A program made the position numbers and the translations under genes. This document shows, one piece after another, positions 1-10,921 of a DNA stretch of 64,000 nt. The notes beneath the pieces are model-generated. The model searched no databases. It was not told where the DNA came from and saw nothing but the letters and a program-made list of their open reading frames with translations. Source of the stretch: Lepisosteus oculatus (Eukaryota; Chordata; Actinopteri; Semionotiformes; Lepisosteidae); NCBI RefSeq assembly GCF_040954835.1, contig NC_090714.1:6870501-6934500 (forward strand). The letters run 5' to 3'. The number at the start of each line of letters is the position of its first letter. The first letter of the stretch is position 1.

Positions 1-105
1 AACAGGAGGGGGCCAACCAGCCCATCAGACCCACTGGGCTCTGAGCACTTAATTGATCTGAGGATCTCACCCAGCTCTTTCTTGAAGGAAGCCCTTTAAA
101 GTAAA
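1..105 (-). repeat. CR1/L2-like LINE 3' fragment
   Basis: Read on the minus strand this matches the C-terminal end of a fish non-LTR retrotransposon: GGCTTCCTTCAAGAAAGAGC, then GGTGAGATCC, encoding FKKELGEIL. The same end appears at 3918-4120 (+) and 38440-38845 (-). It is cut by the window edge. Confidence 0.55.
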
Positions 106-1517
106 GCGTGTCAAGGAGGGAAGTTAAATATAGATGCAGTTCAATGTGGGCTGCAAATGTAAGCAAATGCAGTGGCTTGGCCTTACAGCTGTGTGCTTTG
201 TTTTTTTTAATTGCAAGGCCCTTGGCATCCTGTGACCCTCACCAGGATAAAGGGCTCACCAATGACGGATGGACAGAGTTTTGTGAGGACTTAACAGCAT
301 CTGTCCATTTTCTTACCCTTTCCGCACGGGCAAATCTGTCCCAAGAAACAGCTGAAATTGCCTCAGTTTAAATACAGAAAAATAACCCCCACTTCCTCCT
401 TCCCCACATTAAATGCTGCATTCTTTATCAGCTTTAACTGGGCTTTAAACCTCGACTTCAGACAGCTGACACGCTTCTGACCTTGCTGGAGATTACTTTG
501 GGCTTCTTAGTTCTGCTTTGTGTTTCCCTGCACTCCCGCTGGCCAGAAATTAAAACTGAACTTTGTGATGCCAAGGCGCACAGCACGTTCGCAAAAACAT
601 TCTAACCTTCCGCTTAGAGCGAATTGTCCAAATACAGCGACTCATTGCCTGGAGTCGCTCAACACTGCACAGCCAATTTGCCGGCCCAGCGAATAAGCAG
701 TGGATATGATGTACTACCATCTTTCCAGGCACTTCGGTCAGTCCCGTTGAAGTTATTTTCATTCTATTGAGAAACAGTGTTTCAACTCACATGAAAGCTG
801 ACGGTGGTGGGCAAGCATATGCAAATACTAGTGCCAGATTGCTACAGTAAAGTGAGGAAAAGACAGTTTTTGCATAATTAACTAAGTCACAGAGCTACAG
901 AACACAGAAGTTTGTTCTTAATTGGCCACGGTCTAGTGGGTTTCACAGCTACCTAAATTGTTAACTGTTGCAACTGTTTAAGGAAACACAGAATTCAGGT
1001 GTTCCAATAGCCATCTTAGGCAGCCTTCTTTTATTAAATTAAACACCCATATACACATGATCCAAATATTTTGGATCCCAAATTTTTGTCTAACAGTGGT
1101 TTTATGTGCTTGGTTGATTCACTTTCCTGCAGTAAATGAGCAAGACTTGGCCCAACTCGTCATGGAAGCCGAGTCTGTAGAAAAGATGGCAGACCCAGAC
1201 TGTGTGCTGTTATTGTTCTTCAGTGGCGCAAAACTGATGCCCAAGTCTCCTTTCTCAACGTAGCTGTAAAGTTGAGATGAACCCGGCTGCGTTTCTCTCT
1301 CAGGCTTTGCTCTGTCCCTGTGCGGGCTGTGTGCGACGTTTCTCCCATCCTGAAATGTAACTCATGGCTATAAGAGTGAAAGCACAGTATAGTGTAGTAA
1401 AGCAAAGCGAAATCAAGTTAAGCCTGGAGAAACATGGTCAACCATATGTCCGCAAACCATAGGGGAAAAAATCACTGGAGATTGTGCAATTTGCTGTCCC
1501 TCTCTGATCTTTGTCAG
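106..1517 (+). other. Upstream or intronic DNA of the GPCR gene, no exon identified
   Basis: I searched this stretch for the ectodomain cysteines and a TM1 exon (YTVGYS-like) and found none that splices in phase. A TM1-like run GFALSLCGL at 1303-1329 goes into a stop and is discussed as a finding. The open frame at 1057-1263 follows an AG but matches nothing in the family. Confidence 0.5.
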
Positions 1518-1674
1518 GAAGCTGCACTGCACTCGGAACTACATCCATGCCAACCTGTTTGTGTCCTTCGTGCTGCGGGCAGTGTCCGTCATCGTGAAGG
1601 ATGCCCTGCTGGAGCACCACTGGGGCCGGGAGATCACAATGGAGTCCGACCTGGGGGAGATCCTCAGTCACCAG
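1518..1674 (+). CDS. GPCR exon: ICL1, TM2 and ECL1
   Basis: The exon follows an acceptor ending TTTGTCAG and begins with one base completing the previous codon. It encodes [20 protein letters not shown], then [15 protein letters not shown] and [10 protein letters not shown]. The donor is CAG followed by GTCCTC, weak after the GT. It is chosen because it keeps phase 0 into the next exon and matches the usual ECL1 junction of the family; reading past it gives no homologous sequence. Confidence 0.85.
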
Positions 1675-1746
1675 GTCCTCCTGGATACTAGGCTCGCCGC
1701 CAACATGCAAGCTGCAACTTCACACACGCACACAAACACGCACGCA

Positions 1747-1777
<31 letters not shown>

Positions 1778-4700
1778 CATGCCGTGCCATGAGACGGACA
1801 ACTGATCGGCTCCACTCACTTCTTTAAACATAATACTGGAACACCTCTTCGTTTTCCTCATGTACAGTACCACTCACCCGATTTATTCTTTAACACTTGG
1901 CGTGCAATTGATAAATAAACCTTGATTGTTTAATTGATTAACTGATTGGCTAATCCCCAGCCCTGTAAGTTCTCTTTCTCTTGTGTGCCGCTGGTTACTG
2001 ATCAGGTAGTGACGTGATTCAGGTTGGGAACCGTAACATCTGCTCCACCAGTGCAACTAGTGACTGGGCTGTGTATTGCTCAGGGTTGGATTAATTAACA
2101 ATAGTCTTACATCCTTACATATACATGCATTATACATATCACTACAGGCTGTTGGGGCACCAGATGTTTTTATTCCTCTTTATAGAAGTGTACTTTCCTT
2201 TCCTAGCACAGAAGACTTGGAGCACTTGAAGCAGGAAATTGGCCACTAAGGACTTTTCTCAAGTTCATTCCCGATTTTGTGTTGCGGCTTTTTAACTCGT
2301 CAACTGAAAGAGTTAAAAACCATCTTTATCCATTTTCCAGATTTGGTCTTCTAAAGTCTGGAAATTTGGTGGGAGGGAAAAAAAAAAGCTTTGCAAGAAT
2401 GAGAAATGTAGGCTCACTGTTTTTCAGAGGGCACGGTGCACACCGTCTGCTTGACGCAACCTGCAAGCTCGGCAATTTGCATTTTCTGTAGACAAAAGGT
2501 TGAAGGGCTAAGTGAAAAGGAGGAGAGGAAGGTGAATCATTTCTAATTCCAGCAGCAAAGTCTGTAGAACACAGAAAGGATAGAGCCACCTCTGTAGTTG
2601 CATTTGTAAGTTGGAGTTTGGCTGACACAAATGAGCAGGTGGGGAAACAGCATACGCTGTAATAATCAGCATTTCTGACAATGGATTTTAATTTTTTTTT
2701 TATTGAAACGGGTCTTTTTCCCTGCCTGCAAAATTGTGTCCTCTGTTTTCATCAAAAGCGATGAACTATTATATCTAAATATTGGTGCACATGCTGTTCT
2801 GCAGTGACTGTAGCAGCCATTAAGAAAAGTACATGTGAGGAACCTAGTACTGGGCAGGATTAGTACTGCTGCTGCAGGCCCCTGTACAGCTTGCAGTGGA
2901 GCTGAGGAGGGGGCTATTGTATGGTGACGGAAGCTTGGGAACTTGGGAAGCACATTTGCACTAAAAAGGAGTGTTCTGAACTTGACACCCACAAGCAAAT
3001 CGCGTGTGCGCAGTAGAAAAACACGAGCACTACAAAACCACTTACAGATCGACTTGTCCAGTCCCACTTAGCGGCTCCATCATGGCTGTCAGGAAAGCCT
3101 TGACACCTAGCGCTCATTGTCTAAAAACAGGTCCCTTTTCCCCTGCTCAATTCCCCTGAAATGAATTGAGTAAATATGCATTTGTATCATCTGAAGGTGG
3201 GGGAAAAAAAATCCCTGATTTTGTTTTCCATGTCCTTGTCGGACGCAGCTGCTGCACTCACTGTCAAAAACGAGAAACGCCCCCAAAATCCCAGTTTCTC
3301 ATGAGGTTATTTAACTTCTCCTAGAGTCCTGCAAGGGTTACATTTACAACATGAGGTAGAGGATCGCTGAGACCCCACGACAGTCCACTGGTCAGACTCA
3401 GACTCTTGATATCGGCCCTGCTGTTCCAATGAACTCCCTGTCATGCATTCTCATCATTGCCTCTCACACGCCTGTCTGAAAACCACTCTCTTCCTCCGAA
3501 TGAATAGTTAGGCATAACAAACAGCAGAGCGAGGGCCGGGGGTCAGACAGGTCACCCTGGGGATCACTACAAGAAAAGAGATTAAGACATTAAATGCACC
3601 TCGCATGCTACTGTGTCGGCCTTTGACACAATTGGCTTTTTTTTCTGCTTCAATCCTTAGGCGGCGATTGGCTGCAGGATTGCGCAGGTGGTGATGCAGT
3701 ACTGCATTCTGGCCAATCACTACTGGTTCTTTGGGGAGGCGGTCTACCTCTACACGGTCCTGATCGGCTCCGTTTTCTCGGAGAAGAACAGCTGCACGGC
3801 CTATTTGTACCTCGGCTGGGGTAAAGCTCTCCCATGATGCTCTGGGTCACCCGGGGTGGCGGCGGATTGCAGAGGCTCGTTGGCACACTGCATAGCCGTC
3901 GCATAACAGCAAAGACAAGGATCCGCATTTAAATCGGAGAACAGGAGGCGCTTCGCTACACAAAGGGTTGTGGGGGTCTGGAACAGCCTGCCTAAAGGCT
4001 GGCACTCTTGTTGCTTTCAAGAAATGTCTGGATGAGATCCTGGGATCAATTAGCTACTAATTACCAAACAGGCTCGATTGGCCAAACAGCCTTCTCTCGT
4101 TTGTAACCTATGTTTGTTTGTTCCTATGCTCTCTGTTTCAATACTGAGAGTCTGAGCCTGTTCCCAAGGTAGCTTCCTACTCATTCAGAAATTCTCTGCT
4201 TACAAAAAATATTTTTTTCTTAGTAAGGTCATTGCTAGCAAGTTTATTTTCCTGGCTAGTAGAGAATTAGGGGCCTCTAAATTGCGGACTTTTAGATTAA
4301 AATGGAATCCAGGCTGCAGAACCCCTCAGGAGAGCAGGTTACAGGGCTCGGAACTGCACTCCATGAGGTCTTTCTGACTTTGAGAAATTGTTAGTGGGGG
4401 TGATTGTGTTCCATGGTGACTAGTTTGTACGCACAAATTGCATTTATTTTTTTTTGTGATTTCCCCTTGGAACTCTCCTCAAATATGTACCAGCGCGTCT
4501 ATTAAAAAATACACGCACAGAGTCATTGTGAGTGGTGAGTCATGTGCCAAGGGATTTAAATAGTGATGGACTGTGCCCAGCTATGATCACGCCATCTGTG
4601 CTCCCTGTAAATACTGGAGCTGGAAAACCTGTAAAGGTTTTTATTGTCTTCTGTGGAGAACGCAGTGTGCTTTGCATTCATCTTCCATTTTTAGAATACC

Positions 4701-5406
4701 AGACTATCCTGATGTAAGGCAACGGTATTTTCTTTATCCATGGACTCCTGCTATCTTGGTTTGTGAGGTGCATTACAATGAAAATCACAACTCCTCCATT
4801 CATAAAAGGGCTTTCAGACCTTTAAAGGAAAATGTAACAGTTCAGGATGGCTGGGAACATGCTTTGTGCCCATGACAGGCTACACTTGAAGGATGCGATG
4901 AAAGAAGAGGTTTGCTTGCAGCACAAGTGCAGCTGGACTTCGCTCTCCAGAGAAGTGCTGCACAGTGGCTTTCAAGATAAAAGCTTCAGAGATCAAACCG
5001 CCAGCTATTTCAAGTTCCGTGTTTGTTTTTTCGCAGGGACGCCAGTCGTTTTTGTGATCCCATGGATGCTGGCCAAACTGCTGAAGGAAAACAAGGAGTA
5101 AGGTTCTTCAAAGTGCTGAGCTCATGACGGCGTTTTCTTCCAAGTGCATTGACAGGAAATGTATCCAGGGCTGCAGTTAACAATGCAAGGACCTAAAGGC
5201 TCTATTAAGAGTGGTTCTCTAGTGGATATATACTGATGGGGAAAAAAGAAACGCAACACTTTCTGGAATGAGAAAACTATAGTTATAGCTTATGTTACTT
5301 TCACAAAAAGCTGTCAAATGGTTTTAAGCCCTCTGACAACAACAGACCACAACACAACCACAATGCCAGTGAGGCATTGCAACTTGCCAATCACACGAAA
5401 GCTCGT

Positions 5407-5442
<36 letters not shown>

Positions 5443-8400
5443 TATTATTATTATTCCTTACACTTATATAGCGCTTTTCTGGACACTCCCCTCCACCACC
5501 ACCAGTGTGCAGCCCCACCTGGATGATGCGACGGCAGCCAAAGTGCACCAGAACGCTCCCCACACATCAGCTATTAGTGGGGAGGAGAGCAGAGTAATGA
5601 AGCCAATTCATAGATGGGGATTGTTAGGTGGCCATGATTGGTAAGGGCCAATGGGAAATTTGGCCAGGACACCGGGGTTACACCCCTACTCTTTTTGAGA
5701 AGCGCCCTGGGATTTTTAATGACCACAGAGAGTCAGGACCTCAGTTTTACATCTCATCTGAAGGACGGCAACTGTTTACATTATAGTGTCCCCGTCACTA
5801 TATTGGGGCATTAGGACCCACATGGACCGCAGGGTAAGTGCCCCCTGCTGACCCCACTAACACCTCTTCCAGCAGCAACCTTAGTTTTCCCCAGGAGGTC
5901 TCCCATCCAGGTACTGACCAGGCTCACACCTGCTGAGCTTCAGTGGGCTGCCAGTTGTGAGTTGCAGGGTGATATGGCTGCTGGCGTTAGGTGCACTTTA
6001 ACCCAACAAGGTCCAGGTGGAACAATGCCTGATCAGGTCACCTTTAAAATGGCCTTAATTCAAAGCTTAGGTCATTGCAAGAACTACCTCTACTTTCATA
6101 TACATAAAACATAACCACTATACTACTATACATAACCACTATAAACACTATTTATCTAGGAAAATCTGTATTTTGAAGAGCATATGAAGACTGTTTAACA
6201 CAATTGTGAGAATGGCCTTAGTACAGTTAATACATACATGTCTCAAATACCTTAGTACATACTCCTTCTTAACCAGGAGTATGAGATCTGCCAGGTTTTT
6301 TTAGAAGGTAAATTACTTAAAACACAAATTAAGCACAAGCACATGATGAAATTTGTTTCCTTAAACCTAGGTATTTTACAGTAATGTCATAAATGTGTAA
6401 TTTCTCACGTATTCTTAATTTTGTTGCAGAACAAAAATAAATCTATTATTCTGTCTTTCATTCTATAGTTTTAATATACTGTAGCTTAGTTTATTGTCTC
6501 CAGTCTCAGGCACTTTCTTTGCCATCTTGATCATTCTAAAGCTTTTTATTTACAAGATGAGGGGATGCGATCAGTGTTAGTCGTAGAGGTCTGACTGAGC
6601 TCATGAGCTGTAAAGCAGTAACTGTGGATTTCAGGCCATTCGTGTGATTTTTCATGTGGCTGCAGTGCGGTGTCTCTGTGACAGTGTGACCTGTGGTGTC
6701 TGTCTCCCCCAGATGCTGGGCTGTCAATGAGAACATGGCCTTCTGGTGGATAATCCGTTTCCCCATTCTTCTCGCTTCTTTGGTGAGTCCACAGCGGTTT
6801 TTCTGGATTTAAAAGACACTCAGAGCTTTTACTTCCTTAGTTTTATGTTACTGTGGAGGCACCCAGCCATGCTGAAGCAGATACCCCTGGCTTCTTATAA
6901 ACAAATGGCTGAATGAGACTCAGATCTATTTGCTGCTAAACTTCCAAACTTCCAAATTGCTGCCTCTGCTTGACAGCCATTCTTATGTGCTTAAGGGAAT
7001 CTGTGGGGTGGGAGAAGCCTTGTGTTATGTTCAAAGTGGACTGTTCTGAAAGGTTAAAATGCAGAAAAGCATGCTCGCAAAGCAAGAATTAGAACGGAGA
7101 CATGCTGCCCTCTGCCTGCAGATCAACCTGGTGATCTTCATGAGGATTCTGAAGGTGATTCTCTCCAAACTGCGAGCCAATCAGAAAGGCTATCCTGACT
7201 ACAAACTCAGGTAAAAGGCTCGCAGACCACAGCTGCCATCCTGGAGATGCTGACTAACAGTAGTTTGTACTAGATTGAAAGGTTGAAGGTTTTGCTGTTG
7301 TAGCCTCGAACAAAGCACTTTGCCCATGTTGCTTTAGTAAAATGCCTGACTGTAGTAATGGCTGTCATGCATCTGTGCGAGCGGTTTTGATAAAAGTCTC
7401 CGTCGAATAATAAAAGCGCACAAAGTATCCTGAAGAACTGGGTTTTGCGCGTCCGCTGTCAGGAATAAAATGCATAAGTGAAGTTGGACAGTTTGACATG
7501 GGAGGGTTATGAAAATGGTGAATTTCAGGCATTGACCGAGCAGTTTAGTCAATAAGTAAAATACCCATAACTCCCAACTTGTGCAATTTCTCCAGAATAT
7601 ATACCCAAGCAGTTGGTGTAGTTAGAGGCACGTGAATTCTTTAGTCTCTGGCACAGCTTTGTTGTAAAGAGTAATAATCCAGGCACACTTGATTTATTAA
7701 CGAGGACAACACAAACACTCTCACAAACCTGGGTGCCACAAATAAATGGCAGCCGATTAAGGAAACTGTCCGAGGCGGAGTCAGATTGTGCACTTCCTGT
7801 TCCCAGGCTGGCCAAAGCCACCCTGACCCTCATCCCTCTCTTCGGGATCCACGAGGTGGTCTTCATCTTCGCCACGGACGAGCAGACCAGCGGGATCCTG
7901 CGCTACGTCAAGGTCTTCTTCATGCTCTCCCTCAACTCGTTCCAGGTAAGCCGGGGGAGGGTGGGTTTCCTCGCGGCTTCGGGGGCCTGGCTCCTCTCTC
8001 ACCACCTCGTGCCCTCTCGCTCCTCCGCAGGGCTTCCTCGTGGCCGTGCTGTACTGCTTCTCCAACAAGGAGGTGAGACACTCCGTGTGCTCGTCTTCCC
8101 ACAGTGCTGCAGTCCCTGACGCTTTAACTCCGTAGGTCCAGAACCCTTGCCCCTAGCAGCATTAGAATCCCCTATATTCAGATCTAAAATCCTTCTACAT
8201 TATTTTAAGTTGTATTTTTTGCATATATATATATAGTGTTATAGCATATACAAAAACACTTCTCTAACCTCCTTAATGAAAATGGTAGTATTTGTTTTAC
8301 CTTAAGATTTCACATGATACACACTGCAAGCTTATTTTACTGAGAACTCCTGTATAAACCAGGTTTTAAAGGGTTGCGTGGTACCAGGTTTAAATGGTTG

Positions 8401-10829
8401 CCTCAGCTCTGTCTCCACGTGACGTGTTCCAGGTGAAATCAGAAGTGCAGAAGAAGATGCGCACCTGGGGAATGGAGCTAGGACTGTGCTTGGCAAAGTG
8501 AGGAGTGGAGAGCGCCCCCTTGCTGCTGGGATTAACGCGACAAGCTGTTTTCCGGGGGAAATGTACTCATCCACATGGCGAAATCCCTAAAGCCGACCAT
8601 AATGACCGTTTCTTTTTAAAAAAGAAGTGTCGTTAAGCTGTTACACGGATCTCTGCCCAACATATATCTCATTGCACACATTAATATTTATCACTTATTC
8701 ATTTTCCCCCCCCCCTGTTAGTCTAATGCTGTAACAGTGCTCGGTTCCTCCAATGGCGTTGTAACGCTGGCCTGACCAGTTTGGCTCGGAGAGGGAAGTC
8801 TAGAGAGAGGGTGCAGACTTCTCTTCATTTTACCCACAAAATACTGGGCAGTGTGGCAGGGATAGTATCGTGCTGGTAAGCTTACACTGACAGATGTACC
8901 ACCTTAAAGGCTAAAATGTCAGAAAGCAAGCATTGACCCGCTCCATACCTACATGAAGGTAGTGGTTAGGACCCTAGATTAGTAGCAGGAAATGAACTCG
9001 AATCCCATGTGGAATGTTATAGTTGTACATATGAACAAAGTGCTATATTTGTACTGCTCCAGCAAAGTGCAGAGCTCTGTAAATGTGTAGTTTTCTGGCT
9101 TATATGGTAAAATGTAAGTTGCAAGTCATGTTTTTCCTTTATTCCATGCTGAAAAAAAGAAGAAAGAGAACGCAACGTTTCGGCCGTGGAGCCTTCTTCA
9201 GGTGTGAGAGTCTCTCTCACACCTGAAGAAGGCTCCACGGCCAAAACGTTGCGTTCTCTTTCTTCTTTTTTTTCAGCATGGAATAAACCTATTACTTGTT
9301 CCTTTGCAGCCTACACATGCTGATGCAGCTACCCACCTGAACTACGTTATTCTTTTTGCCAAGTAGTGGACTGGTTGACCAGTAGGAGGCACTGTTCCCT
9401 CTGAACAATCACACTAGTGAGCACATTAGCAAGACTAACAGGACTGCAACTGAAGATGATATTGTCTGGTATGCCTACTTCAGCAGTCTGCTATTATAAT
9501 GTATTTAAACAATTGTTTATTTTCTCTTAGGGTGTAGCAGCTGTTCAGAAATTGTTATTGTCCAGTCTCTGATGAAACCCGAGCTGCATGCACTAAGAGC
9601 TGTATTAATGCACGGCCCCTTTCTAGTGCCAGTAGGCTCACACAGCGCATATTTTCCCAGGATTACAGCTGCGTTCAGCAAACTGCTCTCGATGCAAGTG
9701 CACAGTGGGGAACCCCCCCGTCTTCTCAGGTCTTGTAAATACACAGCTAAATTCTGGAGGCACACAACTGAAGATCAGTCAAGAAAAAGAGCCCTCCGAG
9801 TGGGCAATTCTGCATTCAAATAAATACACCTGTATTTTTGTAAATGGCACAGCTGTATTTTTCTGAATGCCATCTGTATTTATTTGAATTTCACACTTCT
9901 GTATTTTTCTAAATGTCACACACCTGTGTTTACAGTATATGAATGTCACACACCTGTATTTATATTATTGTCGTGCACCTGTCTTTATGTGAATTTGACA
10001 TACCTGTATTTTTCTGAACGTCACACCTGTATTTATTTGGATTTTATTGATCTGGGTGTAAATGAATGTCACACGCCTGTATTTATACTAATGTTCCACA
10101 CATGTTTGACAAAAGTAAAAGACAGTTTTCTAATGATCCAAAGCTGTACACTGTCTGCTGAAACAGCAGCTAACCAGTTAAATATCCAGTGTTCGCAATA
10201 TGGATCAGGACCTGAAATGTGGTAGACCTGTGAACACGTTTTGCCACAATTTTAATTTCCAAAACCTACAAGCTCTTCAGCCGTGTCGGTGACTGGAGTT
10301 AATTTCCAGATTTGAAACTCTTCTTCTTGAATTTGTGATTTTCTTTAAAAAACGGTTGCTTATTCCTTTAATGTCCTTTTGGAAATGTGGAGTCTGAGTG
10401 TGAAGGCTTTGAACAGGGTAAATTGTGCCCAGCTGCGGTTTGGTTTTGTAGTCTGATAGAGAGTTGAAAGGATAGACTAAAATGAGCCAGTGCGTTAGTA
10501 AATCAAAACAGCGTTCTGAATTCCAGAAGGGGGGAAATTCGACTAGAAAGAGAGGTGAAGAATAAAAAGACCTTGTACACTAACAGGCCAAGATCATTAG
10601 GAGTTTTCTGAGTTGGAAGAACAGCCTGTCTCAGTGGCAGGCGATGGGTGCTTTTTACAGGAGCAAGAGACGGACTGTCATCAACTTCCCCTGTCAGATC
10701 AATCCCCAGCTCTCGATTTTGTTGGAATCTGGTGGAAGTGCAGCTCATTCCGACACCTCATCACCCTCATCACAACCTCAGCTGAAGCCCACCCTGTTGG
10801 CAGAATCTGGGGAGGGGGTGGGGGGCTGA
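1518..10829 (+). CDS. Class B (secretin-family) GPCR, glucagon-receptor subfamily; 5' part missing
   Basis: This is a peptide-hormone receptor of the plasma membrane, expected to couple to Gs and cAMP. Nine exons run in phase: 1518-1674, 3661-3820, 5037-5097, 6713-6782, 7122-7210, 7807-7945, 8031-8072, 8433-8497 and 10661-10829, giving 316 residues from the TM2 start to the stop. Visible family marks are [14 protein letters not shown], the TM3 cysteine in GCRIAQVV, the ECL2 cysteine in [29 protein letters not shown] and [10 protein letters not shown]. The conserved polar network residues H2.50, E3.50, T6.42 and Y7.57 are all present. RLAK..LTLIPL.G.HEVVF is typical of GCGR/GLP1R/GIPR rather than PTH, VIP or secretin receptors. 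Ectodomain and TM1 exons were not found and probably lie left of the window. Linkage to WDR90 rather than to GCGR-region neighbours suggests the glucagon-related-peptide receptor (GCRPR/GRLR) lost in mammals; that is inference. Confidence 0.85.
1719..1778. repeat. CA/ACGC dinucleotide-type microsatellite
   Basis: Alternating purine-pyrimidine run (CACACACGCACA, then ACGC repeated about seven times, then CACACA). It lies 45 bases after the first exon of the window and has Z-DNA-forming character. Confidence 0.9.
1779..3660. other. GPCR intron, unique-looking AT-rich DNA
   Basis: No conserved coding sequence, RNA gene or recognised transposon was seen. Open frames here (for example on the minus strand at 2326-2628 and 2666-3067) have no domain and no codon pattern that suggests a gene. 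Confidence 0.5.
3918..4120 (+). repeat. CR1/L2-like LINE 3' fragment
   Basis: Contains AGGCGCTTCGCTACACAAAG, GGTCTGGAACAGCCTGCC and TTTCAAGAAATGTCTGGATG, the degraded C-terminal end of a LINE reverse-transcriptase ORF (FKKCLDEIL). It is the same family as 1-105 and 38440-38845 and lies within a GPCR intron. Confidence 0.65.
5405..5985 (-). mobile_element. SINE3-type retroposon (5S rRNA head, L2-like tail), copy 1
   Basis: On the minus strand the element starts with a 5S rRNA-like head (GCCATATCACCCTGCAACTC, then GTACCTGGATGGGAGACC, compare the 5S internal promoter TACTTGGATGGGAGACC). It ends with GCGCTATATAAGTGTAAGG and a trinucleotide tail. The bases between the tail box and the CCACCACCACC block are deleted compared with other copies. 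The tail at 5408-5454 is (ATA)n followed by (ATT)n, a self-complementary run. Confidence 0.85.
9138..9287. repeat. Near-perfect palindrome from a Penelope-like terminal repeat (inferred)
   Basis: Two arms of about 73 bases are reverse complements around a 3-base spacer at 9211-9213 (GTGTGAGAG, TCT, CTCTCACAC). Each arm carries ACCTGAAGAAGGCTCCACGG, CGTTGCGTTCTCTTTC and ATGGAATAAA. There are only a few differences, notably GGCCGAAACG (minus-strand reading of the left arm) against GGCCAAAACG (right arm). The CTGAAGA...GAAAC core is of the kind found in Penelope-like element terminal repeats; that family label is from memory and not tested here. Confidence 0.6.
9826..10110. repeat. Degenerate tandem repeat, unit about 28 bp
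   Basis: The phrase CACACACCTGTATTTAT, alternating with TCTGAATGTCACA, recurs about nine times with substitutions and uneven spacing. It lies in the last GPCR intron. The open frame across it (9884-10225) is a by-product of the repeat. Confidence 0.75.
10661..10829 (+). CDS. GPCR terminal exon: cytoplasmic tail
   Basis: The previous exon would stop three bases after 8498 (AAG TGA), but GTGAGG at 8498 is a good donor and the family usually has an intron here. The acceptor TTTTTACAG at 10652-10660 restores phase exactly. The tail continues [20 protein letters not shown] and ends with a serine-rich stretch ([12 protein letters not shown]) typical of receptor tails that are phosphorylated. An AATAAA at 10916-10921 follows. 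The alternative is a receptor ending at 8501 with a 22-residue tail after TM7; transcripts would decide. Confidence 0.65.
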
Positions 10830-10915
10830 GTCTGGACTTCAGACGTTTCTGGATGTCATGGAATGCTCTAAATATCACACCCTGCTCTTACTCATCTAAG
10901 AGACCATCTTGACTG

Positions 10916-10921
10916 AATAAA
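10916..10921 (+). terminator. Polyadenylation signal of the GPCR gene
   Basis: A canonical AATAAA lies 87 bases after the TGA of the tail exon, inside an AT-rich 3' UTR. Further downstream hexamers are possible, so the exact end is not fixed. Confidence 0.5.

Larger units (their letters stand above)
8502..10660. other. Last GPCR intron outside the repeats
   Basis: Apart from the palindrome and the degenerate tandem repeat, nothing was recognised. There is a C10 homopolymer near 8706 and a block at 9288-9360 that looks like the outer part of the same element as the palindrome. Confidence 0.45.

Noticed and set aside
1057..1263. Open frame after TTCCTGCAG as a receptor ectodomain exon
   Set aside because: It lacks the conserved cysteines and tryptophan of the family and matches no receptor segment.
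5324..5644. Open frames with poly-Ile or poly-Tyr/Asn
   Set aside because: They are translations of the trinucleotide tail and body of a SINE3 copy.
1518..8498. PTH, VIP or secretin receptor identity
   Set aside because: TM6 reads [12 protein letters not shown] rather than the HYIVF/HYIMF of those receptors, and RLAKATLT fits the glucagon group.
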